The notes under the pieces were generated by a model, which saw only the letters and a program-made list of their open reading frames with translations, searched no databases and was not told the origin of the DNA. Below, piece by piece: positions 12,005 to 23,732 of a stretch of DNA of 64,000 bases (positions are counted from its first letter, which is position 1; the number at the start of each line of letters is the position of its first letter). Source of the DNA: Kitagawia praeruptora. Taxonomy: Eukaryota; Streptophyta; Magnoliopsida; Apiales; Apiaceae. The translations under genes were made by a program, and so were the position numbers. The stretch is taken from NCBI GenBank assembly GCA_037693485.1, contig CM075350.1, forward strand, positions 69,048,001 to 69,112,000, written 5' to 3'.

Positions 12005-12301
12005 ATGGCCCTCATCATGTACTCTAAATTCATCGAAGGAGTTTACTTCAACTATCAAGACTTTGTCATTGTGGTTGAAGGCTCCACCTATCCAGTTAAT
12101 GACATTCCTGATTCGATAATCAAGAAGTTCAGCTTCGAGATGGAAATGGAGATGTCCTACTTACTAATGAGTTTCGTCATGGAGCAAGAGATCATTGCAG
12201 AAGAAAGAGAAAGGGAGAGGCGTCGTGCCTTAGTCGAACAAAAACATATTAAAAACAAGAGATCATTGCGGTTACTAAGATTTGTTTTGAAATCATATTA
12301 A
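12005..12301 (+). CDS. Hypothetical 98-residue protein inside a TIR element
   Basis: The ATG follows a CT-rich stretch (11935-12004) that looks like a plant 5' leader, and the start context is TTCAATGGCC. The predicted protein begins MALIMYSKFIEGVYF, has a short hydrophobic and acidic N-terminal half and a strongly charged helical C-terminal half (EERERERRR near residue 70). No signal peptide, zinc finger or catalytic motif is seen. An upstream in-frame ATG at 11873 would add 44 residues but lies in the leader-like region. An AATAAA-like stretch follows near 12333. I do not recognise the family. It may be a captured host exon or a chance ORF. Confidence 0.3.
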   Translation: MALIMYSKFIEGVYFNYQDFVIVVEGSTYPVNDIPDSIIKKFSFEMEMEMSYLLMSFVMEQEIIAEERERERRRALVEQKHIKNKRSLRLLRFVLKSY

Positions 12302-12552
12302 AAAACATTATAACATTAAGTTAACATTATATTAAAATAAAAACAAAAATATGCCCGGGGTATTGAAACATTGCGCCTGAAGCATTGTTACATTGCGCCA
12401 GGTGAAATGTCACATTGCACTAGGCGCAATGTAACAATTCTCCAGCCATATTTATCAACCAGACCTGGCGCAATGTAACATTGCACCAGGCGCAATGTTA
12501 CATTGCGGTTGGTGGATATCCACCCGTGGTTCTGGACCGGCTTCCTATATAT

Positions 12553-12851
12553 ATCCACCCCTTTAAAAGGAGAACTTAGAAAACTAAATTAAAATATAAC
12601 ACATATGGTATGCAAACTGATCGTTGGGAGATGGAGAAAAATGTGGTGAAATTAGATTTTAAAAAAATATCACCGATTGACGGAAAAAATTAAATTAAAA
12701 ACGGAGGGAATTAGGTGTGATTGTGTGTGTGAGGGTGTATTTAATTAGTGTGTGGGTGCCCCTGGCGGGGCCATTGATTATAATACATCCAATGGTTAGG
12801 ATTAGTACCTTAGTTTTCTTCAAAAAATGAGTTCTCTTTTGAGCCACACCC
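12553..12851. mobile_element. Small TIR element in (TA)n with GC hairpin
   Basis: The left end runs CCACCCCTTTAAAAGGAGAA followed by CTTAGAAAACTAA. The right end, reverse complemented, runs GGGTGTGGCTCAAAAGAGAA followed by CTCATTTTTTGAAGAAAACTAA. It is flanked by TATATATA on both sides and contains the hairpin GCCCCTGGCGGGGCCA at 12758-12773. Non-coding. Confidence 0.6.
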
Positions 12852-12914
12852 TATATATATTTTTTCGACCTCATTTTTGAACTCTAATATATATATATAT
12901 AATATATATATATA

Positions 12915-14198
12915 GGGAGCTGCTCCAGTGAGACCCTCTTTATAATGAGAATTGAGACCCTAATATTAATTTTGTAACTAATTTTATTATAAAAAATTAA
13001 TTACATATAAATCATCTTCAATATTATTCCGCACTATCCCCACCAGTCGAACTACATTCCATTACCAACAGACCATCACAGCAGCAACAACAACACCACC
13101 AAATTCAACAACAACATCACTGTGCATCACCACCAAATTCATCCAACTTAAATTAAAATCACTAATTTAAACTAAAATCAATAAAATACAAATCAACATC
13201 ATAGTATCACCATCACACAATCAACCAATTGATGAACAAAACGCCATAATTATACACGGATCACAAAAAACTGAGCATAAATTTTCAAAATTCTATGCAA
13301 ATCACCAAAATTCGAATGCAAATCACCAAATTTTTTTAATGCAAATCGACAAAAAAATTCAGATCTGAGCAAAACACTTTTCTCTCCTCTCTTAGGTTGT
13401 GCTTCCTCCATATCTCCATCTTCACCTCTTCCTTTACCAGTATCACCATCATACAATCAACAAATTGATGGACAAAGCACCATAATTATACACGAATCAT
13501 CAAAAATTGAACATAAATCATCAAAAATTGAACATAAATCATCAAAATTCTATGCAAATCACCAAATTTCGAATGCAAATCACCAAATTTTTTGAATGCA
13601 AATCAACAAAAAACTTCAGCTCTGAGCAAAACACTTTTCTCTCCTCTCTTAGGTTGTGCTTCCTCCATATCTCCATCTTCACCTCTTTCTTCACGCGTCT
13701 CCTCGAAGTTCTCATATTCATTTTCTTGTGACAAGATCAAATCTAAGACTTGAATATTCCAACTAATTTCACCACTTCAACGAGTTTGCTGACATTTTTT
13801 GATTCATCATCGATTAAACCTTTCGATGAAACATTTCAGCCATTAATAAACTTGATGACGATGTTAATATAAACTTATTCTAGTTTTGATTCGAGACATC
13901 AAATAGATAAAAAAAAAAAAAGAAGAGATGAAGAGATACATCGCGAAGAAATAAGTACGAATCGGAGATTACCTGAACTTATCGGAAAAAAATGAGTAAT
14001 CATCAGCAGAGAAGATGAAGAATATGTTTATATGTATACGTATATGTGAGGTGGGTGAAAGATAAATAAGCAGTTAATTGGGGGTGAAATAGATGATAAC
14101 ATATATGTGGTCAGGATTAAAAAATAACTTAAAAAATAGAGGGCTGAGATTTGGTCTCAGTTCTCATTTTAATATGGGGTCTCATTTGAGCATCTGCC
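12915..14198. mobile_element. 1.28-kb TIR element in (TA)n with internal tandem duplication
   Basis: The left terminus carries GCTGCTCCAGTGAGACCC and GAGAATTGAGACC. The right terminus is its complement with minor changes (GATGCTCAAATGAGACCCC, GAGAACTGAGACC). Both ends abut (TA)n. Inside, a 236-bp unit starting AGTATCACCATCA is duplicated in tandem (13203-13438 and 13439-13690). Short ORFs inside are low-complexity translations of the duplicated unit and are not called. Confidence 0.65.
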
Positions 14199-14212
14199 TA
14201 TATATATATATA

Positions 14213-14540
14213 TTAGAGTTAAAAAATGAGGTCGAAAATGACAAATGAAAAATGGAATTTGAAATCAGAAATTTAGTTGCATATGGTTGCATTCAGTTGA
14301 AAGTGGTTGCCCCTGCGGGGCCATGCAACCCAAATCCACCAAAATAGCATCCCACCTTAAAAAAAAAGTGTTGAAAGTGGTTGAAAATGATGGGCATGTC
14401 GGGCAGGGGTGCCCTACTTTCTAGTATTTTTGCAATTTTGAAACTTAGTATAGTAAAATTGCAAATAGTTTAGTAAAATTGCAAATAGCTATTCTTAACA
14501 AAAGTAAATGTGCAAAAATTTACTTTTCCCTATTTATTTA
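14213..14540. repeat. GTCGAAAATGA repeat family member with GC hairpin
   Basis: It begins at the (TA)n edge with TAGAGTTAAAAAATGAGGTC and includes GTTGCATTCAGTTGAAAGTG, the hairpin TGCCCCTGCGGGGCCA (14308-14323) and CAAATCCACCAAAATAGC. Related copies lie at 7050-7240, 50820-51140, 52782-52931 and 52975-53780. A 27-bp terminal piece of the same family sits at 12861-12887, in the opposite orientation. Confidence 0.65.
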
Positions 14541-15520
14541 TGAAAAAAGCCCTTAAAAAAATTGATTTTAATTTATGATTAAAATTTTACAATGCAAATT
14601 TTTTTATAATGAAAATATGCACTTTAATATATAATTTTAACAAAACGGTATATTTTAAAAAAGTTAATATAATATTCGTATTTTTTAAAAAACCTCATAA
14701 ATAAATGTTAATGTATGTTTTATTATTATAAATAATAATTAATTAATACAAAATAATAAAAATATTATTTATTTAGTTTATAAAATATAATATTAACATA
14801 TTATATTATAATATATTAATTTATATTTTTTATTACTATTATTTTTATATTATTATATCTTATACTTTCGTATCGTGTAATTTACGTGAATAATAAAGAC
14901 ACATAAAATGAAGGTTATATGACTTGTTTCATCAACTAAAAATGTAAAACAAGCATTAAATATTAATTTTATTTAGTATCATACTTTTTTGTTTGATGTT
15001 CTAAATTGTTGGGTTTATTTATAAGTAAAAATTTATCTTATTAATTGTAAATCACATAATTGTTTTCGGTAAAATTTTCACTTAAGTAATAAATTATATA
15101 TAATAAAAAAAAGATAAAGACCAAAAGCGAAATTAATCACTATCCGCAAACAAATATTCAATTTAATAATTTATGTTAGACGGAAATATAACTTGTGAAC
15201 AGAAAAACTGATCAAATATTAAAGTCATGCACAGAAGATCAATTGCTAATTTCCATTTTGTAGATGAAAAATTCAATTTAGAGGATATAATAACTCATTT
15301 TTCATAAAATAATCTCAAATTACCCGATTTAATAAAATTGGCCAATATTTCCTTTTTGAACCTATCCTTAAACTTAAAATCAATCAGAATGGCAGGGACG
15401 CCCGGCGGTACAGAGAAAAGAACATCATTATAGTCTGGTATGATATTCAAATATTAATCGTCCTTACCATACACGCATTACAGTTTCTTTTATTTAGTAT
15501 TTGACAAGTTTATATATTAC
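14541..15520. other. AT-rich spacer, nothing recognised
   Basis: Non-coding on both strands with no terminal structures seen. Confidence 0.4.
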
Positions 15521-15527
15521 TTTTGGG

Positions 15528-16365
15528 TGATGGCCCTAAATGCCCACCTCCCAAAACATTTGGTCCGAAATGCCCATATTCGGAATGGATGGCCCTAAAT
15601 ACCCACGAGACACGCATGTGAGAAAGGAGTGTCCGGACACTCCTTTAACACATGCGTGTCCTTCACAAAACTGAACATGATGTCTGTGAACAATAGAACA
15701 GACACGCATGTTGAACATGCGTGACATGAGATGCGCATGTTCAACATGCGTATCTGATGCCACTGTTCATCGTCCACACCGAGCTCTGGCGATGTAAATG
15801 GCGATTATTGTCAATTTTTCCGTTCAAATTTCACCCACTTCCAGTAGTTTTCCAATCAAGTGCCATACACCAACAAAATCGTCTCTCGAAGCTCTACATG
15901 CTTGTACCAGTTTTGAAGCATTTGTTTCGACAGATAAAAAACGCCCAAATCGACCTCTCTCCTCGATTTTCCGTCGATTTTCCGATGAACTTGTACAAGC
16001 CCCTGCGGGGCCATATTCCATTAAAACGATATGTTAAAACGACGAACAACGTCTCCTGATTCGTTTGGTATGTTCAATATTGCTGGAGGAGGTCGGAGGG
16101 AGGCGGAGAGAGGTGGAGAGATTGTAGAGAGAGAGACGGTGGAGAGAGTAGAGGGAGAGAGGCAGCTCAGATCTGTGTTTTGCAAAAATGACGTCAGATG
16201 ACGTCATAACGCATTCTGTGCATGCGTGACCCCTGTTGCGCATGTGAGGAATGCGCAACACAGGTCACGCATGTCCAGAATGCGTGACCCGTCGGTATTT
16301 TGGGCCGCTGCTCCCGCATATCAGTATTTTGGACCATGGGTCTCCAAATCTAGGCATTTTGGGTA
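15528..16365. mobile_element. Inverted-repeat element rich in CACGCATG/CATGCGTG
   Basis: The left edge (GATGGCCCTAAATGCCCACC, GGTCCGAAATGCCC) and the right edge (complement of GGTCCAAAATACTG and CGGCCCAAAATACC) are loosely inverted copies. ATGCGTG words in both orientations recur next to both ends (15605-15755 and 16208-16290). The middle contains a GC hairpin CCCCTGCGGGGCCA (16000-16013) and a GA-rich tract. No target duplication was resolved. ORFs crossing it are repeat translations. Confidence 0.5.
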
Positions 16366-16399
16366 TTTTCTCTATTACTTTTTATAATTAATATTTTAA

Positions 16400-17110
16400 A
16401 TTTTTATTAGTGTTTTTCTGGAGTAAAATAATTTTTAATTGGGGTTCAACAGGTTACAGTTGGAGTTTAAAAATATTCAATTTTTTTAATTTTATATGTA
16501 TTCCCTTAGGGGTTCAACAATTAATCTTTGGGGTTTAACATTTTCATATTAGGTTTTAGATTCAACACCCTAATTTATCCTGATTTTTAAAAAATCGGGA
16601 CTGATTCCCGATTTTTTAAAAATCAGGTCGCCGGAGGGCGGGGTATAGTTGTAATACGTAATTGAAATATTATTATCTTTAAATTAAAAAATTCTTTAAC
16701 AATTATTTTACTTAATTCAAATTATTTTTCTAAAAATCAGGCCGCCGAATTAAGTAAGAAAAATAATTTGAATTAAGTAAATAATTGTTAAAGAATTTTT
16801 TAATTTAAAGAAAACAATATTTCAATTACGTATTACAACTATACCCCGCCCCATATGCGTGTCAATCACAAAAGATAGATCAGTGCCAACAGCCACAATT
16901 TACAAGAGATACGCATAATGCAAATGCTTAATAAACTAGTAATACTCTACTGGGATGTGCATAATGAGAATTACTCCATTGGTACTTGCGTAACAGGTCA
17001 TAATACTCCGGTTCTAAAATGCGTATTATGGAATACCCATTCAGAAAATGCGTAATCGATCGGGTAGTTTTGTCAAAATTTAGGAAACTAGTTATTTGCG
17101 TGAGTTTCAT
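16400..17110. repeat. Repeat with long hairpin and GGGGTTCAACA motifs
   Basis: Shares GGGGTTCAAC, GGGGTTTAAC and CCTGATTTTTAAAAAATCGG segments with 54470-54780, and both are followed by ATGCGT-rich DNA. It contains a 49-bp near-perfect palindrome (16579-16627) and a stem-loop with arms 16637-16735 and 16748-16854. The interior is non-coding. Confidence 0.55.
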
Positions 17111-17930
17111 TAAGAAAACCGGTTACTCTTGTCTTTCACCCATTATATAGTATGTTATTAAAAGGTGGATTATAGCGACGAATAACATGATTTTTTATGG
17201 ATCTGAGATTAAAAAACTAAATAATTAATCCTGAATATAAAATTATTATTTAATCATCTTATCATATTAGAATTTAAACTCAAAACTAAAATGGAGAGTT
17301 ATTTATGATATTATGCATATCTTAAATAAATTTTATATTTTAAAGTGCAATAATTTTAAGTTATGTTTATTTAGAAATAATGAAATTACAGTAAATTATT
17401 CATGTTTTAGAGTTAACATGTAAAATAAAATTTCAAAATAAAAATTGTTTCGGGATAGATGAGTGTTATTCCCGTCCCCAATTCACGAATCCATATCCAT
17501 TTTCAGAACTCACCTCGATCCCTAAACGGGGATTAACTTACTCTTGAATCCCTGTTCCGAATGAAGATTCTCGTGAATAACTGGAAATTTTAATTTATTT
17601 TTTTTAGAAAAATGTAGTTTAAATATTTTGGAATACATGTAATAAAATTAATATGTTAAATTATGATATATAATAGATGTTTGAAATTTAATCGTATATT
17701 TAAAAAATAATTTGAATCAATATTTTTCCATAATAAAAGATAAAAGATACGATAAATATTATAATTACATAATATATTTTACTATTAAAATTTAAATTGT
17801 GAGATGAATTAAAATTTAGAATAATAAAAACACATATAAAATGTTTTATCTATAATAACTTAGTTATATACTTATAAAATTTAATTTCTTTTAAAATATG
17901 AAAATCGGGGATGGGGATCGGAACGAGGAT
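17111..17930. other. AT-rich spacer, nothing recognised
   Basis: Non-coding. A GGGGATNGGGATCGGAACG stretch at 17908 is the only non-AT feature and was not identified. Confidence 0.4.
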
Positions 17931-17935
17931 CTATT

Positions 17936-19469
17936 TGTTGGGTTTCATGTAATCAAACGCAACGAAAAAACGTAAAAAATAAAATAAAAACTGAAACCCA
18001 CCGCAAGGATCCATGCGAGAATTGTATATTTAATTCGTAGTTATCCGAAATCAGTACCTTAAAGAGCTTTCCGATGTCTGAGAATGAAGAAAGGTTTGTT
18101 CGATCACAACGTATCCCGCACAAGCGATGTACGCCTCTATGGTATCCACACGAACGCTTTCTCGAAGGAATTGCAGTGTACTAGCACCAAGAACTCGAAT
18201 CTTCTCCTCTCTTTCTCTCTCACCTTAATGCTGTTAGTGTTTTGTATTTTTAATAATAAAAACGTAAGTCCTAGCAGCCACCAAAGAGAGAGTTATATAG
18301 GTGGAGATAAAAAACGAAATTCAACTCTAATCTCTTTAGAGTTTTGTATAAATCCAAATTCTGTTTATTATCATCTCATTAAGTCTTACTTAATAAGCAA
18401 ACTACTGAATTTTGAATTATCAATAATTCGAATTTTATTTCTTTAATTAATCAAGTCAATACTTAATTAATTAATTAACAATTCAATTTATCATCTTAAT
18501 TTAAATCCGATTATTTAAATTAAATGATCGTTCAAGCGCTCTTGTGTGTGACCCTATAGGTTATTATTATATTGGCAACAATTTTATTTTAATAAATAAA
18601 ATCGTAAACAATGATCGGCATCCAGTAATACATCATTGTTACCCAAATAATAATAATTAAATTGGTGAATCGATTTCGCCTTTCGTGAACAATGTTTCAT
18701 GTAATATAATCCCTTTAACCATGATATTACAGATTAAACTGGAGGCATGGAATGTGTCATCCTCGTCATAATTTAATCTTTATTTTCTTGATCGATGAGT
18801 AGACTATGCAAACAAATCACTATTTGAGCATGGTCATGCATTTCATAGTCTCACTCAAACAAGAGGCCAATAATATCACTCCTATATGTTAAGGAGGGTT
18901 AAATTGCATCTAGATCATTCACATTTCTCATACGATTCATAATATACCCAAGACCACCTTTATCATTACCCGATTAAAGATAACTTTTGATGGAATCAAA
19001 ATATATTAATTCTCGTATAGAAATGTAATGACTTAAGGTCTAAGGATCATTAAATCATTATCACATTGAGATTCATAATGACACATTTATTCATTCCATG
19101 TTGAATCTCATAGTGGGTCTATTCAGTACATCGTACTCATACATGTACATAAGCATTGACTTTAGTATCATTATACTTATGATCAATGAGAAGTTACCAT
19201 CAGTCAATCAACATACTAGTCTCGATGTATTATTATTGTCCCAATAACAATAATACTTGACTATGGATATTTAAGATTATTATACTGTATATTATCTCAT
19301 ATTTATATAGTTCGTATCAATAATCTAGGGACTTTTATTATACTAACAATTATATCGCAGTAAATACAAAGCATAATAACACTTCAATATAATCATAATA
19401 GAACATAAATGTCAATAACAAAGTTTAAATAAACTGAAATGTATTGCCTCTAGGGCACCTACACTAACA
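17936..19469 (-). mobile_element. Solo LTR-like element, 1.53 kb, TSD CTATT
   Basis: The element begins TGTTGGGTTTCATG and ends CCTACACTAACA on the plus strand, with the 5-bp direct repeat CTATT at 17931-17935 and 19470-19474. On the minus strand a TATA-like CCTATATAACTCTCTC occurs near 18296, which supports minus orientation. No primer-binding site or coding domain lies inside, so a solo LTR left by recombination is the simplest reading. The family (probably Copia) is not certain. The 120-codon ORF inside is not considered a gene. Confidence 0.65.
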
Positions 19470-19474
19470 CTATT

Positions 19475-20639
19475 CTCGAATTCTTTTGTTAATATTCCAT
19501 ATTTCTCATCTAAAACCTGAAAAATTTATGATTTAAATGGTATGCGGATCGAGGGCAGGGAGGGTGAAATGCCCATCATCGACTACGGCTTTAGAATTTT
19601 TTGTTAATATCTCTGTAGTGATATATAATTTTCACAAATATACACGATTAAAGAAATTGTACAAAAGAAATTACAATTTAAGTGTCAATTAATGAAATAA
19701 ACATATATGCATAATCGCATAAGTTGTTAAAATGTGAAATCTCACTTCAAGTGATTGGCTATTAATGATGCAATTATATAAGCACAATTTGTAATAAATT
19801 GAGCACATTAATATAATAGCTCAATTTATTTTTTTGCTAATCATAGCTCAATTTATTTTCCTGTTCTATCTTAGTTTTAATGACAAATGTAAGACTATTT
19901 TGATGGTTGTGGATTCGAAATCATATGTTGGATACATTTTGTTTTGGACGGTGCTTAGTAGAAGTGACTACTCTTGAACTTGGAAAAAATTCTCAATCTT
20001 AAAAGCATTGCACCTCAACACCTTCACATTCAATTAGGAAGTGGAAATCAACTAGGCTCTGGATCGGATCAGGACTGATAGAGGTACGGTTAGCATGGGT
20101 TCATATAGATTAGTGATGTCATTCACGATGGGCGCTGGAATCTCCCTCCGACGCGATCGGACATCCAATTGAAAGTTATTAGATAGATACTATATGTAGA
20201 TGTTAGAAACCTCCGAATTCTCACAAACGTACTTGTTGTTGAAAACAATATGTATATTTGCAGTAGAAAATAAGAGAGGATGTATTTGGTGTCTTAAGTC
20301 TATATTTTATTCAGGAAGAAACTGATTACATATATAGGAAAACAGAATCATGTAAATGCCTAAACACTAGGATTGAAACAACTGATTTTCAATCACAACT
20401 CATAATAGAACAATGCCAACTAAAATCCTAAAATTACTCCACATTGCTATTGATTTCTTCCACCAGCTGATCACCAGATTTGCAGAACTTTATTACGTGC
20501 CAATTTACCAAGAATAGATAACAAATAAATTTAGATTAATTATCCAACACGTGTTAGATTGCTACTACTGGAATATGACTAAGATCTATGCCATCAAGAC
20601 GAAAACTATTTGAAAAATTATTAGATACTTCAATATGGA
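19475..20639. other. Intergenic, possible LTR remnant near 20205-20550
   Basis: A stretch starting TGTTAGAAACCTCC and ending ATTATCCAACA has LTR-like ends, but no target duplication was found. The rest shows nothing that can be named. Confidence 0.25.
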
Positions 20640-20744
20640 GTTCCTTGGGCAGATTTGGTCTGGTGCAAATTGAAGGTCAACGCCTTCATTCAGTGGCTTG
20701 CCGACAGACTTTTAATAACTGCTCGTCTAAATAGATTTGGATGC
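20640..20744 (+). pseudogene. LINE-type RT C-terminal zinc-finger (zf-RVT) relic, 5' part
   Basis: The conceptual translation around 20668-20744 reads VWCKLKVNAFIQWLADR followed by LLITARLNRFGC. This resembles the zf-RVT region found after non-LTR reverse transcriptases (W...K.....W....RL.T...L...). The reading resumes directly after the SIRE-like insertion at 36512. The upstream RT is absent, so this is a short old relic. Confidence 0.5.
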
Positions 20745-21800
20745 TGTTCGGATTTATGGGTGATAGCATAGAGACAACTTAACTATATTTCCCTGTACTT
20801 AGTTTTTACTAAGTTGAACATACTGTCACAGTCAGAGTATGTCTTTGTATTCGAATTATTGCTGTCATGTAATAATTGTATGATTTGGGAGAAGTTCATA
20901 CATTTGTTCAAGCCTCAAGGAATACATCCAGAAGAAGCAAGGATAAAAGTTACTGTCATGTTCTTGACAGTAAAGTTACAAGAAGACAAATGTTGCAAAG
21001 TCATGACAAAGCTACATCTGACAATAACATTGGCTGAAGCATGGGACAGTAACATTCTCACACTTGACAGCAAGTCTGGAGTTCCGACAGCAACATTGGC
21101 GGGACTCGTACTGTCAACTACCGAATATTCCTTTGACAACAGACTCTGCGGTTAAGGTTACTGTCACCTTGAATTATTTGATTTGGGTATTTTTCTCAAT
21201 CAAAGCCCATAACAGAATACATGTTCAAGAAACAGATTTGCTGCAACACTCTATCGTTTGTAGCAGACCTGCAAAGACTACGGCAGAAGCTTAAGAGATT
21301 CACAAGACAAGGCTGGTCAATTCGAGGTGTATGTAATATCCACATCTACTAGAATTGTATTAGCTAGAAATAGAAAGAATCTAGGTTGCTTTACTTATAA
21401 GGTTTATCCTGTCTGTATAGCAATTTAGGAAAGTCACATGGGTGTGCAAATTGTAATGAGCTGCCACTTGAAAACGATAGCAGCTCAACACCCCATGCGA
21501 TAGAGACAACAGAGTATCTTAGTCTACTTAGATACATCTTAGATTCTTTTCTATTCATGTACGCACACGAAGTAATCTTGTATCTCTTGAGATATCAAAG
21601 CTGGAGAAACACTCTCTCCAGGTTGTAGTAACACTTCGCACAAGATAAATAAAACATTTATTTTATGAGAAATCTTGTTTCACTTATTGCTTGCATACAT
21701 CTACTGATAATCTATAATCTTTATCTTCGTTGTTGATTTAAAGATTGAATTTTATCAGTATTGCATTCACCCCCCCTTCTGCAATACTTCGGGACCAACA
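20745..21800 (+). repeat. Element 1 5' LTR
   Basis: Starts TGTTCGGATTTATGGG and ends CGGGACCAACA. U3 (20822-21166) holds about ten copies or near-copies of TTACTGTCA/TGACAGTAA in both orientations. A TATA-like TATAAGG lies at 21397-21403, downstream of the word array. The array therefore sits where LTR enhancers usually lie. Confidence 0.9.
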
Positions 21801-21802
21801 AC

Positions 21803-21813
21803 TGGTATCAGAG
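21803..21813 (+). promoter_or_regulatory. Primer-binding site, initiator tRNA-Met
   Basis: TGGTATCAGAG two bases after the 5' LTR is complementary to the 3' end of plant initiator tRNA-Met, the standard primer for Copia elements. Confidence 0.9.
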
Positions 21814-21843
21814 TGACCAGATTGATATATAAATCTGAAGATC

Positions 21844-23703
21844 ATGACGAGTGTTCAGAAGTCAAGTGGAATCAAGATTCCAGTCTTTGATAAAGAGAAC
21901 TACAATTTCTGGAAAAGAAAGATCTTTTTATTTATCAAAGCTGCCCATCCACTCTTGGGAATTCTTGAGAACGGCCAATTCATACCTCAAAAGGAAGTAG
22001 TTGCTGTTACTGTGAATGATGAAGTCATTCCAGCCCATTGGGTTGCTAAGAAGCCTTTAGAGTACACAGAGACCAAAAAGGAGAAAGTAGTCTTGGATGA
22101 CTATTTACAACTTATCTTGCTTGACTCACTTACATTAGACAAAGCCATGTGTGGTAATAACATGGGATGTACATCTGCAAAAGAGATGTGGAGTAAAATA
22201 GAGTTGTTGTGTGAAGGAAGTGAAGAGGTTCATGAGAATCAAAGACAAATTCTTGTATCATAGTATGAAGCCTTTATGGCTAAACCAGACGAAGAACTTA
22301 CACACATGTTTGAGAGGTTCAGTAAGCTAATAGCTGAGTTACAAATTCATGGGAAGTTATATGATAGAAAGGAGATTAACATCAAATTTTTGCTCACTCT
22401 CCCTGAGCATCTTGAGCACAAGGTCACAGCCATAAGAGAGGAAAGAAACTTGAATGATGTCTCTCTTGAAACTCTCTATGGTGTGCTCAAATCATATGAA
22501 CTCGAGCTTTTTCAAAAGAGAGCTATTCATACTGGAACCAAAGGAAAGTTAGCAAACATGTCAGGAGCCCTTGTAGCTGATGAACCACAAGTAGCTTGTC
22601 CAAGTCAACCATCACAAAGTTCACAACCAACACAGATGCCATCCTTGAAGATTGAGGAGGTGTTGGATGACGAGGAGAAGGTGATTCTGCAGCTGAAAGA
22701 TGTTGAAGATGAAGACTTCTACACAGTAGAAGAGATTGAAAGCATGGATAATACAACCATGGCTTATATGGCTAAGAGATTCAAGAATATCAAGTTCAAA
22801 ATGGACAAGTCATACAAGCCACAGGGTCAATCATCTAAGTTCAACAAGGGAAGTTTTTCAAAGGCCACTGGTGGAGCCACAAGAGGAGGATACAAGACCG
22901 GATTGGTGGATAGGTCGGAGTTCAGATGTTACAACTGCAATGAGCTAGGTCACTTTGCTATTGAGTGTAGAAGACTAAGGCAAAATCAGGGAAAAGGATC
23001 TGGAAATCAGTTTAAGAGGAATCAAGGGAAAGCCTATGTGGCTGAAGGAAAATGCTGGGATGATTCTGAAGATGAAGAAGAAGAGGAGTTTGTGAACTTA
23101 GCCCTCATGGCTAAATCTGATGAAGAAGCTTCGAGTTCATCAAATCAGGTACCATCTATAGTCTTACTTGATATGTCTAAAATTGAGTACAAGCATACCA
23201 TTGAAGATTTAAGTGCTGAGATGTTTAACATTCATGTTAGTTTATCTGCTGCTCACGAAGAAATTGCTAAGTTAACTAAACAGAATGAAACTCTCAAATC
23301 TGAAAATGAAATGTTGTTGCTAAGAACCAGTCCCCTAGATTCATTAGCTCAAGAGAATGCTAGGTCGAAAAATGATATTGTGTGTGCTAAGGAAATAGAA
23401 GAATTTATCAGGAGTCAAATTGCAAAAAATGAGTTTAAACTCAAAGCTTTTAGAAACTCTTCTAAGTTAGTCCAGGAATATCATGATAATCACACTGAGA
23501 ATCAGAAGGTAGGAATAGGTTTCGAGCATGGTAGAAAGCATGTAAAGGCAATTGCTCTTGATGATAGTGATGCTGTCAAACCTCATATTCTCAAAAGAGT
23601 TTACAAACCGATTTTCAAAAATCTTCAAGCTAATTTTGATGAAACCTCCTTGTTCATCAAACAAGAGCTACTTATGAAGATGAGTGCATTGACAGCACAC
23701 TGA
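21844..23703 (+). pseudogene. gag of element 1, one internal stop
   Basis: The nucleocapsid/capsid polyprotein region starts at an ATG about 30 bp after the primer site. It reads through a Copia gag domain (ENYNFWKRKI near residue 19; MFERFSKLIAELQIHG after the stop) to a CCHC zinc knuckle, CYNCNELGHFAIEC (about 22927-22968). An in-frame TAG at 22261-22263 splits it. The C-terminal part is acidic and then helical. The frame closes at a TGA at 23701, and coding continues in another frame. Gag normally forms the virus-like particle in the cytoplasm. Confidence 0.85.
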
Positions 23704-23732
23704 GCAAAGGAAAAGATACTGTCAAGTCTCCC

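Larger units (their letters stand above)
10075..12546. mobile_element. TIR element built from CGCAATGT palindromes
   Basis: The ends form an imperfect inverted repeat of about 70 bp. The left edge runs GGGTGCCC...CCACGGATGGAT...CCACC and is followed by CGCAATGTAACATTGCG. The right edge gives the complement of ACCACGGGTGGAT...CCACC and the same palindrome. Both sides abut TA tracts. The word CGCAATGT with its complement ACATTGCG is iterated at 10122-10220, 10735-10785, 11385-11460 and 12358-12510. The interior contains a direct duplication (about 10548-10955 and 11183-11605) in which each copy includes a 5S-rRNA-like segment, and an ORF at 12005-12301. The superfamily cannot be assigned; TA-flanked Mutator-like elements are one possibility. 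Confidence 0.6.

Noticed and set aside
13250..13731. Short ORFs on both strands with MQITK-like repeats
   Set aside because: They arise from a 236-bp tandem duplication inside a TIR element.
15757..16059. Overlapping 60-100-codon ORFs on both strands
   Set aside because: They cross the GC hairpin and ATGCGTG words of a repeat, and no frame stands out.
18084..18446. 120-codon ORF
   Set aside because: It lies inside a solo-LTR-like element, has no recognisable motif and shows AT-rich random composition.
20205..20550. Second solo LTR
   Set aside because: TGTTAG...CCAACA ends were seen but no target duplication matched, so it is mentioned only as a possible remnant.
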